NCBI GenBank assembly: GCA_903884425.1
Contig: CAISEP010000016.1
Coordinates: 1 to 64,000, forward strand
Source of the DNA: an uncultured Caulobacterales bacterium
GTDB lineage: Bacteria; Pseudomonadota; Alphaproteobacteria; Caulobacterales; Caulobacteraceae
DNA: 64,000 bases
Reading direction: 5' to 3'
Of the stretch, positions 35,517 through 44,986 are shown in pieces. Made by a program: the position numbers and the translations under genes. The notes beneath the pieces were generated by a model, which worked only from the letters and a program-made list of their open reading frames with translations, did no database searches and was not told where the DNA came from. Each line of letters begins with the position of its first letter. The first letter of the stretch is position 1.

Positions 35517-36797
35517 CTAGTGGGGTGCGGACCCGGCAGCCGCCACCCGCTGGACGATGGCACGGGCGGCCGTGGCGGCAAATACCGCGATCACCGCATA
35601 GGCCGCCATCGGCACCAGGAAGGCGACATGCAGGCCGAGGCGATCCGCCAGCAGGCCGGTGAGCGGCGGCAGCACCGCGCCACCGACGATGCTCATGCAC
35701 AGAAGACCCGATGTCGCTGCCGAGGACGCGCTGGAGCGCTCCAGCGTCAGGGTGAAGATGGTCGGGAACATGATGGCGTTGAACAGGCCGATGGCGAGGG
35801 CGATCACGCCGCCGACGGGTCCGCCGGTCAGGCTGGCGCCCAGGCACAGCAGCCCGGCCCCCACCGCGACCGTCGTCAGCAGCTGGGCCGCGGGGATCCG
35901 GGTCATCAGGGCGCTGCCCGCGAACCGGCCGACCATGGCCCCCAGCCAGTAGAGGGCCAGGAGCTTGCCCGCCGCCTCCAGGGACACGCCCATCACGTCG
36001 GGCTGGTGCAGGAAGTTGATCATCATCGAGCCGATGGACACCTCCGCTCCCACATAGAGGAAGATGGCCAGGCCGCCGAACAGGGCCCACGGGGACCTGA
36101 GTGCCGCCATCACCCGGCTGTCACCACCCTCGGCACCGGCGTCATCACCGGCGGTCAGGGACCTGCGGACCAGGAAGATGAAGGCGGTCAGGGCGGCGAT
36201 CAGCCCGGCCACGATGAAGAACGAGGTGTCGATCTGGTGCAGGGAGTGGTCCCGCGCCAACGCCGCGTCGCCGCCGCCGCCGGCGAACACCCCGCCCCGG
36301 AGCATGACCATGGCCCCGAAATAGGGACCGGCCACCGTGCCCAGGCTGTTGAAGGCCTGGGACAGGGTGAGGCGCAGGTGCGATCGCTCCGGCGGGCCCA
36401 GCGCCGCGGCGAGGGGATTGGCGGCCACCTGCAGCACCGTCACGCCCCCGGCTATGACGAACAGGGCGACCAGCACGATGGCATAGGCATTGACCAGGGT
36501 CGCCACCGGCATCAGCAGGCAACCCGCCAGCATGACGCACAGGGCCAGGATCACCGCGCTGGAGGAACCCAGACGCGCCACCAGCCGGGCCGCGGGCAGG
36601 GACACGATCCCGTAGGCCAGGAAGAAGGCGAACTGGGTCAGCATGCTCTCGGCGAAGGACAGGTGGAACACCGCCCGCACCGACGGGATCAGGGGATCGA
36701 TCACCGAGGTGATGAAGCCCCAGGTGAAGAACAGGGTGGTGACGATGGCGAAGGAGGCGGTCTGGCCACCGGTACGGGAGGACGGGGTCGATGTCAT
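35517..36797 (-). CDS. Sugar MFS transporter (FucP/GluP type)
   Basis: A 426-residue transporter with 12 predicted membrane helices in two sets of six. TLFFTWGFITSVIDPLIP at the start, AYGIVSLPAARLV and the VLQVAANPLAAALG helix are typical of the FucP/glucose-galactose branch of sugar:proton symporters. The ATG at 36797 overlaps the GH30 stop by ATGA (36794-36797), so synthesis is coupled to the glycosidase. It should bring the monosaccharide freed in the periplasm into the cytoplasm. The longer open frame to 36911 is discarded because it would run deep into GH30. Confidence 0.87.
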   Translation of the reverse strand: MTSTPSSRTGGQTASFAIVTTLFFTWGFITSVIDPLIPSVRAVFHLSFAESMLTQFAFFLAYGIVSLPAARLVARLGSSSAVILALCVMLAGCLLMPVATLVNAYAIVLVALFVIAGGVTVLQVAANPLAAALGPPERSHLRLTLSQAFNSLGTVAGPYFGAMVMLRGGVFAGGGGDAALARDHSLHQIDTSFFIVAGLIAALTAFIFLVRRSLTAGDDAGAEGGDSRVMAALRSPWALFGGLAIFLYVGAEVSIGSMMINFLHQPDVMGVSLEAAGKLLALYWLGAMVGRFAGSALMTRIPAAQLLTTVAVGAGLLCLGASLTGGPVGGVIALAIGLFNAIMFPTIFTLTLERSSASSAATSGLLCMSIVGGAVLPPLTGLLADRLGLHVAFLVPMAAYAVIAVFAATAARAIVQRVAAAGSAPH

Positions 36798-38308
36798 GGG
36801 GCGTGCAGGCTCTCTCTGAAGGGCGGTGATCTCGCATCGACAGTCGCTCCGGACGGGCCCGAAGACCAGACCAGGCTGACCACCGCCCCTGCGGGCAGGG
36901 CATATCGCCACACGCGACCGGCGAGACGGACCGCGAGGTTTCGGGGGCGGCCGCTGCCGTTGACGGCGATGAGGACGCGGCTCCGGTCAGGGTTCTCGAA
37001 GGCCACCGTGTCCACGTCGTGACCGCCGGGATCGCCGGTGCTGGCGATGCGCACGGCCCCCCGGCGGACGAACCGGCTGGCATGGCCGAGGGCGTAGTAT
37101 TCCAGGTTGCGGGTGATCGCGCCCGTCCGGCGGTCGATGGTCACCACCCCCCGGCAGTCGCCGCAGCCGCCCAGGTGCGGGCCATGGGTCTCGTCCAGGG
37201 CAAGGTTCCACAGCAGCACGGTCCTGGCCCAGTGCCGCGGGGCCTCGATGATCAGGGTGCGGACGAACCAGTCCAGGGTCCTGCCGAACTCCGGGGCCCA
37301 GTCGCCGCCGGAACATTCGGTGAAAAAGGTGTCCTTGGCAGGACGCGCCGCATGCACAAGGCTCTGGGCCGCCACGTCTCCGGCATAGCAGTGCCAGGCC
37401 ACGCCCCCCACCGCCTGTGCGGCCACCGGGTCGTCGAGCACCGAAAGCGGGGACTGCGGCGTGTCCCAGTTGTGGTCGTGGTCCAGGATCAGGGTCGAGA
37501 GGCCGGCCGCGCGGATCGCCGGGGCCAGCGCCCTGCCGATCAGCCGGGCCCGGACCTCTGGCGGGACCCGCATCCCCGGATAGTCGGCGGGCTCGAACCC
37601 CGGCTCGTTCTGGATCGTCAGGGCATCCACCGGGGCCCCCGCCGCCCCCATGCCCTTGAGATAGGCGACGAGATAGCGGGCAAAGGCGTCGGACTGCCCC
37701 GTCGCCAGCTGGCCGCCGACCAGGCTGTCGGTGGTCTTCATCCATCCCGGCGCGCTCCACGGGGAGGCCATGACCCAGAGGTCCGGATCGAGGGCCCTCG
37801 CCTGCCGCACCAGGGGCACGACCTCGGCCAGCTCCGGCGCCAGGGAGAAGTGCGCCAGCTGCGGATCGGTCTGCCCCGGTGCCATGTCGTCCAGGGAATA
37901 GCGGGTGGTCGAGAAGTCCGAGGCCCCGATCGTCAGGCGCAACGCCCCCAGCCGCTCCCCCTCCGGCCCGAACAGCTCCGCCATCAGTCCGTCCCGTGCC
38001 GCCGGCGTCAGACACTCGGAGATCAGCTCTGCCGAGGCATCGGTCAGGGCGGCCCCGAACCCGATCATGGACTGGAAGCGTCGGGTCGGGTCGACCTGGA
38101 TGACCCAGTCTCCCCGGCGGACCCGGGTGGGTCGCAGCGCCGGTCCCCGCGCCAGCAGGTGTGTCCGGTCCACCGTCGTCAGAAAGGGCGTGATCGGCAC
38201 CGGGGCCGCGGCCGACGCCCCTGCACCGGCCGGGGCGGGACCGGCGGACAGGACCAGCGCCGTCACCGCTCCGATCAGTGCCGTCAGGCGCGGTCCGCGC
38301 TGTCTCAC
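36794..38308 (-). CDS. GH30 glycoside hydrolase, exported
   Basis: A 504-residue retaining glycosidase. A signal peptide (residues 1-30) precedes the (beta/alpha)8 barrel and its beta-sandwich tail. The catalytic acid is in LTIQNEPGFE and the nucleophile in FFTECSGGDW; SPWSAPGWMKTT is also typical of GH30. Family members include glucosylceramidase and beta-1,6-glucanase; the bacterial subgroup beside GH3 and a TonB receptor often attacks beta-glucans. It starts at GTG 38308, overlapping the halogenase-like stop by GTGA (38305-38308), and overlaps the transporter start in turn. Confidence 0.88.
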   Translation of the reverse strand: MRQRGPRLTALIGAVTALVLSAGPAPAGAGASAAAPVPITPFLTTVDRTHLLARGPALRPTRVRRGDWVIQVDPTRRFQSMIGFGAALTDASAELISECLTPAARDGLMAELFGPEGERLGALRLTIGASDFSTTRYSLDDMAPGQTDPQLAHFSLAPELAEVVPLVRQARALDPDLWVMASPWSAPGWMKTTDSLVGGQLATGQSDAFARYLVAYLKGMGAAGAPVDALTIQNEPGFEPADYPGMRVPPEVRARLIGRALAPAIRAAGLSTLILDHDHNWDTPQSPLSVLDDPVAAQAVGGVAWHCYAGDVAAQSLVHAARPAKDTFFTECSGGDWAPEFGRTLDWFVRTLIIEAPRHWARTVLLWNLALDETHGPHLGGCGDCRGVVTIDRRTGAITRNLEYYALGHASRFVRRGAVRIASTGDPGGHDVDTVAFENPDRSRVLIAVNGSGRPRNLAVRLAGRVWRYALPAGAVVSLVWSSGPSGATVDARSPPFRESLHAP

Positions 38309-39858
38309 ACCCCCGCTGCCGCGCAGTGGGCCGCGACATAGTCGCCATGCGAGGGCATGGTCGTCACGCAGCGGGCGATCACCCGCCGGACATTGTCGAG
38401 ATAGGCCTCGATCTCGGCTTCGGAGCGGATATCGACGCCGGGATCATAGGATGCCGGCATCAGACCCTGGCCGAGCAGCACCTGGATCCAGCTTTCCTCG
38501 GCGAACAGCTCGTCATTCTCGCGGAACACCCGTCCGGCAGAGGCGAACAGGTCGAGCTTGCGCTGCAGGGTCTCCGGAACCGCCAGGTCCCGGTTGCGGC
38601 GCCAGTAGGGCGTGTCGTCCCGGGCGGTCAGCTTGTAGTGGGCGATGATGAAGTCCCGGGTACAGGCATATTCATGGTCCGCCTGTTCGTTGAACAGGTC
38701 GATCTCCGCCTGGCGGAAGGACCGGTCCGGGAACAGGGCCACCAGCCGCAGGAGATTGGACTGGATCAGGTGGATCGAGGTGGACTCCAGCGGCTCGAGG
38801 AACCCGCTGGCCAGGCCGATGGCCACCACGTTGCGGTTCCAGATGCGCCGACGCTTGCCGGTGGTGAAGCGGATCAGCCGCGGCTCGGCCAGGGGTTCCC
38901 CGTCCAGGTGGGCCATCAGCTGCGCCGTCGCCGCGTCGTCGCTCATGTAGTCGCTGGCATAGACGATGCCATTGCCGATCCGGTGCTGCAGGGGAATGCG
39001 CCACTGCCATCCCGAGTCCCGCGCCGTGGACCGGGTGTAGGGGGTCACAGGCATGACGGAGGCGCAGGGCACCGCCACCGCCCGGTCGCTGGCCAGCCAG
39101 TGGGACCAGTCCTCGTACCCGGTCTTCAGCGCCTCCTCGATCAGCAGGCCGCGCAGGCCGGAGCAGTCGATGAACAGCTCGCCCTCCACCTCCCGCCCGT
39201 TCTCCATGCGGACCGCCCGCACATGGCCGGTCAGGGGGTCGAGGGCCGAGCCGACGATACGCCCCTCCAGCCGCACGACGCCCTGCGCCTCCGCCCGGGA
39301 CCGCAGGACCTGGGCGTAGAGGCTGGCATCGAAGTGATAGGCATAGGCAATGTCCCGCAGGGGCGAGTCCGGCAGGTCCGGACGCGCCGGACTGAACCGG
39401 TTGGCCACCGCCGCAGCCGTGTTGATCGAATAGTCGCTCAGGTCCGCCGCCCGGCCCAGGGCCTGCATCTTCAGCCAGTACTGGTGGGTCCGCAGCCAGC
39501 CGAGTTCCTGGCCGATCCGGCCGAAGCCGTGGATGTAGCGGGACCCCAGCGCACTCCAGTCGACGAACTCGATGCCCAGTTTGAACGTGCCCCGTGTCGC
39601 CGCGAGGAAATCGTTCTCCTCCAGGCCCACCAGCCGGTTGTAGAGCTTGATCGCCGGAATGGTGGCTTCGCCGACCCCGATGGTGCCGATCTCCCGGGAC
39701 TCCACCAGGGTGATGGCGAGCCGTGCGCCATAGAGCCGCGACAGCAGCGCCGCGGCCATCCAGCCCGCCGTGCCGCCGCCGACGATCACCACCGACCGGA
39801 TGGCCCCCTCGGGCGTGTTCACCGGAGTCGGCGGCGGGCGGTCGTCATCTGCGGACAT
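38305..39858 (-). CDS. Tryptophan-halogenase-family flavoprotein
   Basis: A 517-residue flavin-dependent protein. The FAD loop GGGTAGW is at 27-33, the halogenase signature WxWxIP at 284-289 (WQWRIP), and Lys93 in GTFKLGIEF is at the place where halogenases carry the lysine that reacts with hypohalous acid. So it keeps the main halogenase features. Relatives are common in TonB-receptor loci of Caulobacter, Sphingomonas and Xanthomonas, where the substrate is generally unknown. No flavin reductase gene is in the window. It overlaps the GH3 stop by 14 bp and the GH30 start by 4 bp, so it is firmly part of the operon. Confidence 0.88.
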   Translation of the reverse strand: MSADDDRPPPTPVNTPEGAIRSVVIVGGGTAGWMAAALLSRLYGARLAITLVESREIGTIGVGEATIPAIKLYNRLVGLEENDFLAATRGTFKLGIEFVDWSALGSRYIHGFGRIGQELGWLRTHQYWLKMQALGRAADLSDYSINTAAAVANRFSPARPDLPDSPLRDIAYAYHFDASLYAQVLRSRAEAQGVVRLEGRIVGSALDPLTGHVRAVRMENGREVEGELFIDCSGLRGLLIEEALKTGYEDWSHWLASDRAVAVPCASVMPVTPYTRSTARDSGWQWRIPLQHRIGNGIVYASDYMSDDAATAQLMAHLDGEPLAEPRLIRFTTGKRRRIWNRNVVAIGLASGFLEPLESTSIHLIQSNLLRLVALFPDRSFRQAEIDLFNEQADHEYACTRDFIIAHYKLTARDDTPYWRRNRDLAVPETLQRKLDLFASAGRVFRENDELFAEESWIQVLLGQGLMPASYDPGVDIRSEAEIEAYLDNVRRVIARCVTTMPSHGDYVAAHCAAAGV

Positions 39859-41830
39859 CGGGGCAACTCTGGACAGGTGCCGCTTCGCCGAGGGGGCCCA
39901 GCGGGGCGGCGGGGTGCTTGTAGGTCAGCCCGAAGCCGGCCCGGAACAGGACGGGGGCCCCCGGGGCGGGACAGGCCGTCGCCAGCCAGTCAAAGGGTGT
40001 CACGCCGCGGAAGTCAAACCGGGGATGACGCGCATCCCGGAACAGGAGGTCGGTCACCCCCTGCCCTTCCGAGCCCGGCAGCCACAGGGCGACAAAGGCG
40101 TCGGACCGGTTGAGCAGGTCGTTCACATAGACGGTGCGCCCGCTCTCGAACAGGGTCACCACCGGCCGCCCGTGTCCCGCCACGGCCTCGAGCACCTTCA
40201 GGTCCTCCGGATAGCGGGCCGTGTGCGACAGGCTGGCCACGTCCCCCGCGGTCTCCGCATAGGGCCGCTCGCCGATGACGGCGACCACCACGTCGAAATC
40301 CTCGACCCGGACACCCTCGCCCGTCGGCGCATAGGTGACCTTGCCCCCGCGATTGGCCCGACGGAGGGCCGACAGCACACTGACCGCCCGGGGGAAGTCG
40401 GCATTGGTGGTGTGGTCCCCCTGCCAGGTGATGGACCAGCCCCCGACCTGGTCGGGCAGGCTGTCCGCGCTCTTGCCCACCACCAGGACGCGCCTGCCCG
40501 GCCGCAGGGGCAGCACGGCACCATCGTTCTTCAGCAGCACCAGGGATTCCCGCACTGCCCGGCGTGCAAGCCCGCGCGCCTCGATCGCCGCTGGCTTCCC
40601 CGCATAGCGGCTGGCGGAGGGGCGGCGTCCGAACAGCCCTGCCCGCATCTTCACCCGCAGGATCCGCGTCACCGCATCGTCGATCCTCGCCATGGGCACG
40701 GCCCCGGTCTCCACGTCCTTGACGGTGTTCTCGATCAGGGGCTTCCACTCCGTCGAGACCATCAGCATGTCGACCCCGGCATTGATGGCCTGGGGGCAGT
40801 GGGACCGGGTGCAGCCGGGCACCTGGCCGATGCCGTCCCAGTCGGAGATGACAAGTCCCTGGAAGTTCAGCCGGGTCTTGAGGAAGTCCGTCAGCAGGAC
40901 GCGGCTGCCGTGCATCTTGCCGTAGTCGATGCCCGCGGCCGGGTCGCTCCAGCTGCTGAACGAGGCCATCACCGTCTGGGCCCCGGCGGCGAGCCCGCCC
41001 AGATAGCCCTGGGCGTGAAGGTCGAACATCTGCCGGGCCGGGGCCAGGGTCACCCCTTCGTTCCGGCCGGTCTCGGTGCCGCCGTCGCCGAAGAAGTGCT
41101 TCACCGTGGCGATCACCGTGCCGTCGCCCTTCAAGTCCCCCTGCAGGCCGCGGACATAGGCCCCCGCATAGGTCCGCACGAGGGCGGGATCGGCCCCGAA
41201 GCCCTCGTAGGTCCGGCCCCAGCGCTGGTCCTGGACCACGGCCACGGTGGGGGCGAACACCCAGTTGATCCCCGTGGCCCGGACCGCCCGGCCCACCGCC
41301 CGGCCGATCTCGCCGACCAGCTCGGGGTCCCGGGCGGCTCCCAGGCCGATATTGTGCGGGAAGAGGGTCGCGCCCTGCACGTTGTTGTGCCCGTGCACCG
41401 CATCGACGCCCCACAGGGGCGGGACGGGATCGGGGGCGTCGGAGGCCATGGCGGCATCGTAATAGGCGTCCGCCAGCCGGACCCAGGAGGTCAGGGACGC
41501 ATCCTGTCGCCCACCGGGCCAGGAGCCTCCGCCATTGAGGACGGAGCCCAGATACCAGGTCCTGAGATCCTCGGGCGAGGCGGCCTTGATCTCCGTCTGG
41601 ATCATCTGGCCGACCTTCTGGCGCAGGCTCATCCGCCCGACCATGGCCGCGATCCGTCGTTCCTGATCGGGATCGAGGGGCGTGGCGGGCAGGGTCGGCC
41701 AGTCGGAACCGACCCGCGGCTGTGCCGACGGGGGCGCGGACTGTGCCTGAGCCACCAGAGGCGGGACGACCCCCATCAGGCAGAGCCCCAGAGCGAGACC
41801 CCTCGCCCTCCGCCGGTGCGGTCGAAACAT
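39845..41830 (-). CDS. GH3 beta-glucosidase-like glycosidase, exported
   Basis: A 661-residue GH3 enzyme with a signal peptide (residues 1-32), the TIM-barrel domain (nucleophile Asp330 in VISDWDG, KHFFGDGG before it) and the alpha/beta-sandwich domain (LVLLKNDGAVLPL). It ends shortly after, without the fibronectin-III domain of longer GH3 enzymes, like the shorter exo-beta-glucosidase group (ExoP-type). ATG 41830 has AAGGAG five bases upstream, which decides against the longer frame. Its stop overlaps the halogenase-like start by 14 bp. Probable role: releasing glucose from beta-gluco-oligosaccharides in the periplasm. Confidence 0.88.
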   Translation of the reverse strand: MFRPHRRRARGLALGLCLMGVVPPLVAQAQSAPPSAQPRVGSDWPTLPATPLDPDQERRIAAMVGRMSLRQKVGQMIQTEIKAASPEDLRTWYLGSVLNGGGSWPGGRQDASLTSWVRLADAYYDAAMASDAPDPVPPLWGVDAVHGHNNVQGATLFPHNIGLGAARDPELVGEIGRAVGRAVRATGINWVFAPTVAVVQDQRWGRTYEGFGADPALVRTYAGAYVRGLQGDLKGDGTVIATVKHFFGDGGTETGRNEGVTLAPARQMFDLHAQGYLGGLAAGAQTVMASFSSWSDPAAGIDYGKMHGSRVLLTDFLKTRLNFQGLVISDWDGIGQVPGCTRSHCPQAINAGVDMLMVSTEWKPLIENTVKDVETGAVPMARIDDAVTRILRVKMRAGLFGRRPSASRYAGKPAAIEARGLARRAVRESLVLLKNDGAVLPLRPGRRVLVVGKSADSLPDQVGGWSITWQGDHTTNADFPRAVSVLSALRRANRGGKVTYAPTGEGVRVEDFDVVVAVIGERPYAETAGDVASLSHTARYPEDLKVLEAVAGHGRPVVTLFESGRTVYVNDLLNRSDAFVALWLPGSEGQGVTDLLFRDARHPRFDFRGVTPFDWLATACPAPGAPVLFRAGFGLTYKHPAAPLGPLGEAAPVQSCPDVRR

Positions 41831-41873
41831 CTGAACTCCTTCGACGCCCGGGACGGGGCGTTCCGGTTGGAAG

Positions 41874-41949
41874 GGCGGGAGGCGCCGGGGAAGGGGCGGC
41901 ACCTCCCGCCGCATGTGCCGCGATCGGGCACCGGCGCGAAGGCCGGTGC
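41874..41949 (-). promoter_or_regulatory. Two stem-loops between the receptor and GH3 genes
   Basis: In the 125-bp gap are two perfect inverted repeats: GCACCGGC (41928-41935) with GCCGGTGC (41942-41949), starting 7 bp after the receptor stop; and GGCGGGAGG (41874-41882) with CCTCCCGCC (41902-41910). Neither has a T run on the minus strand, so they look like processing or stabilising hairpins, or a leaky attenuator, that would let receptor mRNA exceed enzyme mRNA. Confidence 0.5.
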
Positions 41950-41955
41950 ACGGCG

Positions 41956-44793
41956 TCACATCTTGTAGTTGAAGCCGAACATGATCACCCGGCCATAGGT
42001 CTCGTAGAACTTGGTCTGGGTCGGATCGGAGCTGACCAGGTTGCCCTGGTAGACCCGATAGGGCTCGTCATTCAGGTTGTAGCCCTGCACCAGCAGGGTC
42101 AGGCCCTTCAGACCCCCGTTGCGGAACTCGTAGCTCGCCTGGGCATCCACGGTTCGGGTGGCGGCGATCTGGATCGGGTTGGTGAAGGTGAACAGCCCCT
42201 CGCCTTCGCCGCGATAGGAGTCCCGGTAGCGCTCGCTCACCCGGAACGAGAACCCGCCCATCTCGTAATAGGCCGTGCCCGTGGCCGTGGCGCCGGAGAA
42301 GCCCAGAAGCGGCGTGCCGCTGGTGTCGGTGGGCCCGTTCTCCTTGATGTTCGTCCGGCTGTGGGTCGCGCTGGCGCTCAGGCCGAAGCCCCTCAGCATC
42401 GGCACGAAGTCCCCGAGGCCGACATTGCCGCTGAGCTCGATCCCCTCGACCTTGCCGCCATTGCCGTTGGCCGGCTGGGTATACTGGCCGATATTGCCGT
42501 AGAGCGGGTTCACCGCGATGCCCGTCAGGTTCGGGTAGCCGTTGAAATTATAGGCATTGTTGACCTGGGTGTAGATGTAGGTCTGGAGCTTCTTGGTGAA
42601 GATGGCCACCGAAACGTAGCTCTCCTTGGAGAAGTACTTCTCGTAGGTCAGGTCCAGCGCCGTCGCCAGCCAGGGCCGCAGGTTCGGATTGCCGCCGCTG
42701 CCCGTCCATATCCCCAGGGCCGAGCCCGGCGAGACGCCGTTCGGCAGGGAGACCCCGGCGGACGAACTGGCCCGCAGATCCGCCAGCCGCGGCCGGGACA
42801 TTTCCCGGGCGGCGCCGAAGCGCACGATCTGCGACCACGGCAGTTCCCAGCGCAGGTTCAGGTTCGGCAGGAACTCCCCATAGCTGACCGACTTGGAATA
42901 GGGCGCGAACTGCAGGGGGGCCCCGCCGCCTGGATCATGGGTGGTGAAGCCCTGGGAATGCTGGGTCGTGTCCACATACTGGAAGCCGACATTGCCCTCC
43001 AGCGGCTGGCCCATCAGCTGGGCGTTGATGTCCGCCTTGGCATAGAAGGTCGTCAGGTCTTCCCGCACCTCCCACTCATGGTCGAACTGGTTGGTGTCGT
43101 TGATCGCCACCTCGTCATAGTTGGCGAGCGCGGCCACCTGGTTGTAGCCGATCAGGTTGCCCCAGCCGCCGAAGCCGAGATTGGTCGGCCCGGTGACCGT
43201 CGAGGCCGGCAGCAGCTGCTCGAAGGACGAGTTGTAGGTCCCGCCCGTCCGCGACCCCTTCAGGAACAGGTTGAAGTCGGATTCGGTGTGGCGCTTGGTC
43301 CTCTGGGAGAAGTCCACGCCGATATCGGCCTTGCTGAAGATCCGGCCCAGCAGTCCGTCGACCTCGTGCGCACCGTGGACCTTGAATTCCGCCACCGTGT
43401 CCTTGGTGGCCGGGTCGTGCACGGTGCCGTCATGGCCCCAGCCGCCCCAGGGCGCCGGGTCGCCCAGATAGATCTTGGAGGCGTCCGCATAGTTCAGGCC
43501 GGTGTTGAAGCTGGGCTGTCCGCCGCTGGCGACCCCGGAATAGGTGACGTTCACCGCCTGCCGGTTCGCGCCGTACGACGCGTACTGCTCCATCGTGTTC
43601 TCCTTGCGCTCGGCATAGGAGTAGCTGAGGTCCGCGCCCAGGTGCCATCCGCCCGCCTCGGCCGTATTGCGGGAGATGTAGGAGAACAGGGTGTCGTTGC
43701 GGGTGTTGAAGTTGCTGAGGATGATCGGCACCACCCCCTGGATCGTGCCCCCGGTGTTCAGGAGCGTCCCGTTGATGGTGGCGAAGGTCGGGTTCAGGTT
43801 CGGACCCGTGGTGTCCGTGTAGAGGAAGCCCTCCACCCCGTGGTTGGTCTCGGTCTGCTTGTACTTGGAATAGTAGAAGTCATTGATGCTGTGGAAGCTG
43901 GCGTTCGGCTTGAACTCGATCGTGCCCATGGCGCTGTCGCGGGTCTGGTCGCGGGAATAGGCGTAGAGCTCCCAGCCGCTCAGGGCCTGGGCATTGGCGT
44001 CGGCGGCCGGCATGACGCCGCTCTGCCCCGACCAGTACCAGCCCTGGTAGTGCTGCTCCTGCTCCGGATTGTCCAGGTGGGCGAAGCCGAGGGAGACGCC
44101 GATGGTTCCGTTGGCGAACTGGTCCACATAGGCGCCGCTGATGCGGTTGCCGGTGGTGGAACTGCCGGCATTGAGCTTGCTGAGGCTGTTCTCGCTGCCC
44201 CGGATGTTGAACGCCAGCACCCGCGACTTCAGGTCCAGGGGCTGGGTCGTGTGCAGGTCCACGGTGCCGGCCAGGCCCTGGTTGGTCAGGGCGGCGTCCG
44301 GGGTCTTGTAGACCGTGGCGCCGCTGATCAGCTCCGACGGATACTGGTCGAATTCCGCGGCGCGGTTGTCCCCGGTCGAGGCCTGGAGATATCCGTTGAG
44401 CAGGGTGGAGGTGAAGTCCGGCGACAGGCTGCGGATCGAGATGTTCTCGTACCGGCCCTGGACCCGCTGACCCGCGAGACCCGGCAGGCGGGTGAGGGAG
44501 TCGGCGATGCTTTCGTCGGGCAGCTTGCCGATGTCCTCCGCCGAGATGGCCTCGACCACCGAGAAGGACTGGCGCTTGACCGCGATGGCGTCCTGGAGGC
44601 TGCGCCGAATGCCGGTGACCACCACGCTGTCCACGTCGGACACCTGGTCGCCGGTGGCCGACGGTGCCGCCTGGTCCGCGGCCCGGGCCTGGCCCGCGGC
44701 AAAGGCCAGCACGGCAAGGCAGGCTGCCGACATGCGAAGCGACCGCGCGCTCATGCGCAAACGGCCGCCGGCGGCGGGCGATTGTCCGATCAT
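41956..44793 (-). CDS. TonB-dependent receptor
   Basis: A 945-residue outer-membrane receptor. It has a signal peptide (cut near Ala39), a TonB-box-like VDSVVVTG, the plug domain (ISAEDIGKLPDESIADSLTRLPGLAGQRV, NISIRSLS) and a 22-stranded barrel of about 780 residues. It belongs to the branch of Caulobacter/Xanthomonas-type receptors for carbohydrate uptake. The C-terminal strand ends YKM rather than the usual aromatic YKF. ATG 44793 is preceded by GGGGGAG at the right distance; the longer frame would pass the operator. It is first of the polysaccharide operon and is probably repressed by the LacI-type regulator upstream. Confidence 0.9.
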   Translation of the reverse strand: MIGQSPAAGGRLRMSARSLRMSAACLAVLAFAAGQARAADQAAPSATGDQVSDVDSVVVTGIRRSLQDAIAVKRQSFSVVEAISAEDIGKLPDESIADSLTRLPGLAGQRVQGRYENISIRSLSPDFTSTLLNGYLQASTGDNRAAEFDQYPSELISGATVYKTPDAALTNQGLAGTVDLHTTQPLDLKSRVLAFNIRGSENSLSKLNAGSSTTGNRISGAYVDQFANGTIGVSLGFAHLDNPEQEQHYQGWYWSGQSGVMPAADANAQALSGWELYAYSRDQTRDSAMGTIEFKPNASFHSINDFYYSKYKQTETNHGVEGFLYTDTTGPNLNPTFATINGTLLNTGGTIQGVVPIILSNFNTRNDTLFSYISRNTAEAGGWHLGADLSYSYAERKENTMEQYASYGANRQAVNVTYSGVASGGQPSFNTGLNYADASKIYLGDPAPWGGWGHDGTVHDPATKDTVAEFKVHGAHEVDGLLGRIFSKADIGVDFSQRTKRHTESDFNLFLKGSRTGGTYNSSFEQLLPASTVTGPTNLGFGGWGNLIGYNQVAALANYDEVAINDTNQFDHEWEVREDLTTFYAKADINAQLMGQPLEGNVGFQYVDTTQHSQGFTTHDPGGGAPLQFAPYSKSVSYGEFLPNLNLRWELPWSQIVRFGAAREMSRPRLADLRASSSAGVSLPNGVSPGSALGIWTGSGGNPNLRPWLATALDLTYEKYFSKESYVSVAIFTKKLQTYIYTQVNNAYNFNGYPNLTGIAVNPLYGNIGQYTQPANGNGGKVEGIELSGNVGLGDFVPMLRGFGLSASATHSRTNIKENGPTDTSGTPLLGFSGATATGTAYYEMGGFSFRVSERYRDSYRGEGEGLFTFTNPIQIAATRTVDAQASYEFRNGGLKGLTLLVQGYNLNDEPYRVYQGNLVSSDPTQTKFYETYGRVIMFGFNYKM

Positions 44794-44890
44794 GTTGTCT
44801 CCCCCTATGCGGTCGCCGCGCAGTGGCGGACGTCCTGCGATTTTCTTGCGCCGCGTCGGCCCGGAGGTCCGCCCCGAGTCACGCGTCAAT

Positions 44891-44904
44891 TGGTAACGCT
44901 TTCA
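44891..44904. promoter_or_regulatory. Candidate LacI-family operator
   Basis: TGGTAACGCTTTCA, an imperfect palindrome around a central CG, as bound by LacI/GalR repressors. It lies 98 bp upstream of the receptor start and 235 bp downstream of the LacI gene. Receptor-locus regulators of this family usually bind such sites and release them on sugar binding. Confidence 0.55.
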
Positions 44905-44986
44905 TTCCGACGCCAACCGGGCGGTCTGTCAAGCCGGTTCTCATGAAGCGCGGTGCCCGATTTCGGCGGATCGCCCCGGTCCGTCC

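Noticed and set aside
35229-37022. A 597-residue open frame on the plus strand, rich in Gln, Gly and His
   Set aside because: Antisense to the alcohol dehydrogenase and the sugar transporter; composition is that of a shadow frame.
41722-44946. A 1074-residue open frame on the plus strand opposite the TonB receptor
   Set aside because: It is the antisense shadow of the receptor in GC-rich DNA, with Gly/Arg/Val-rich low-complexity sequence, no domain and no ribosome-binding site.
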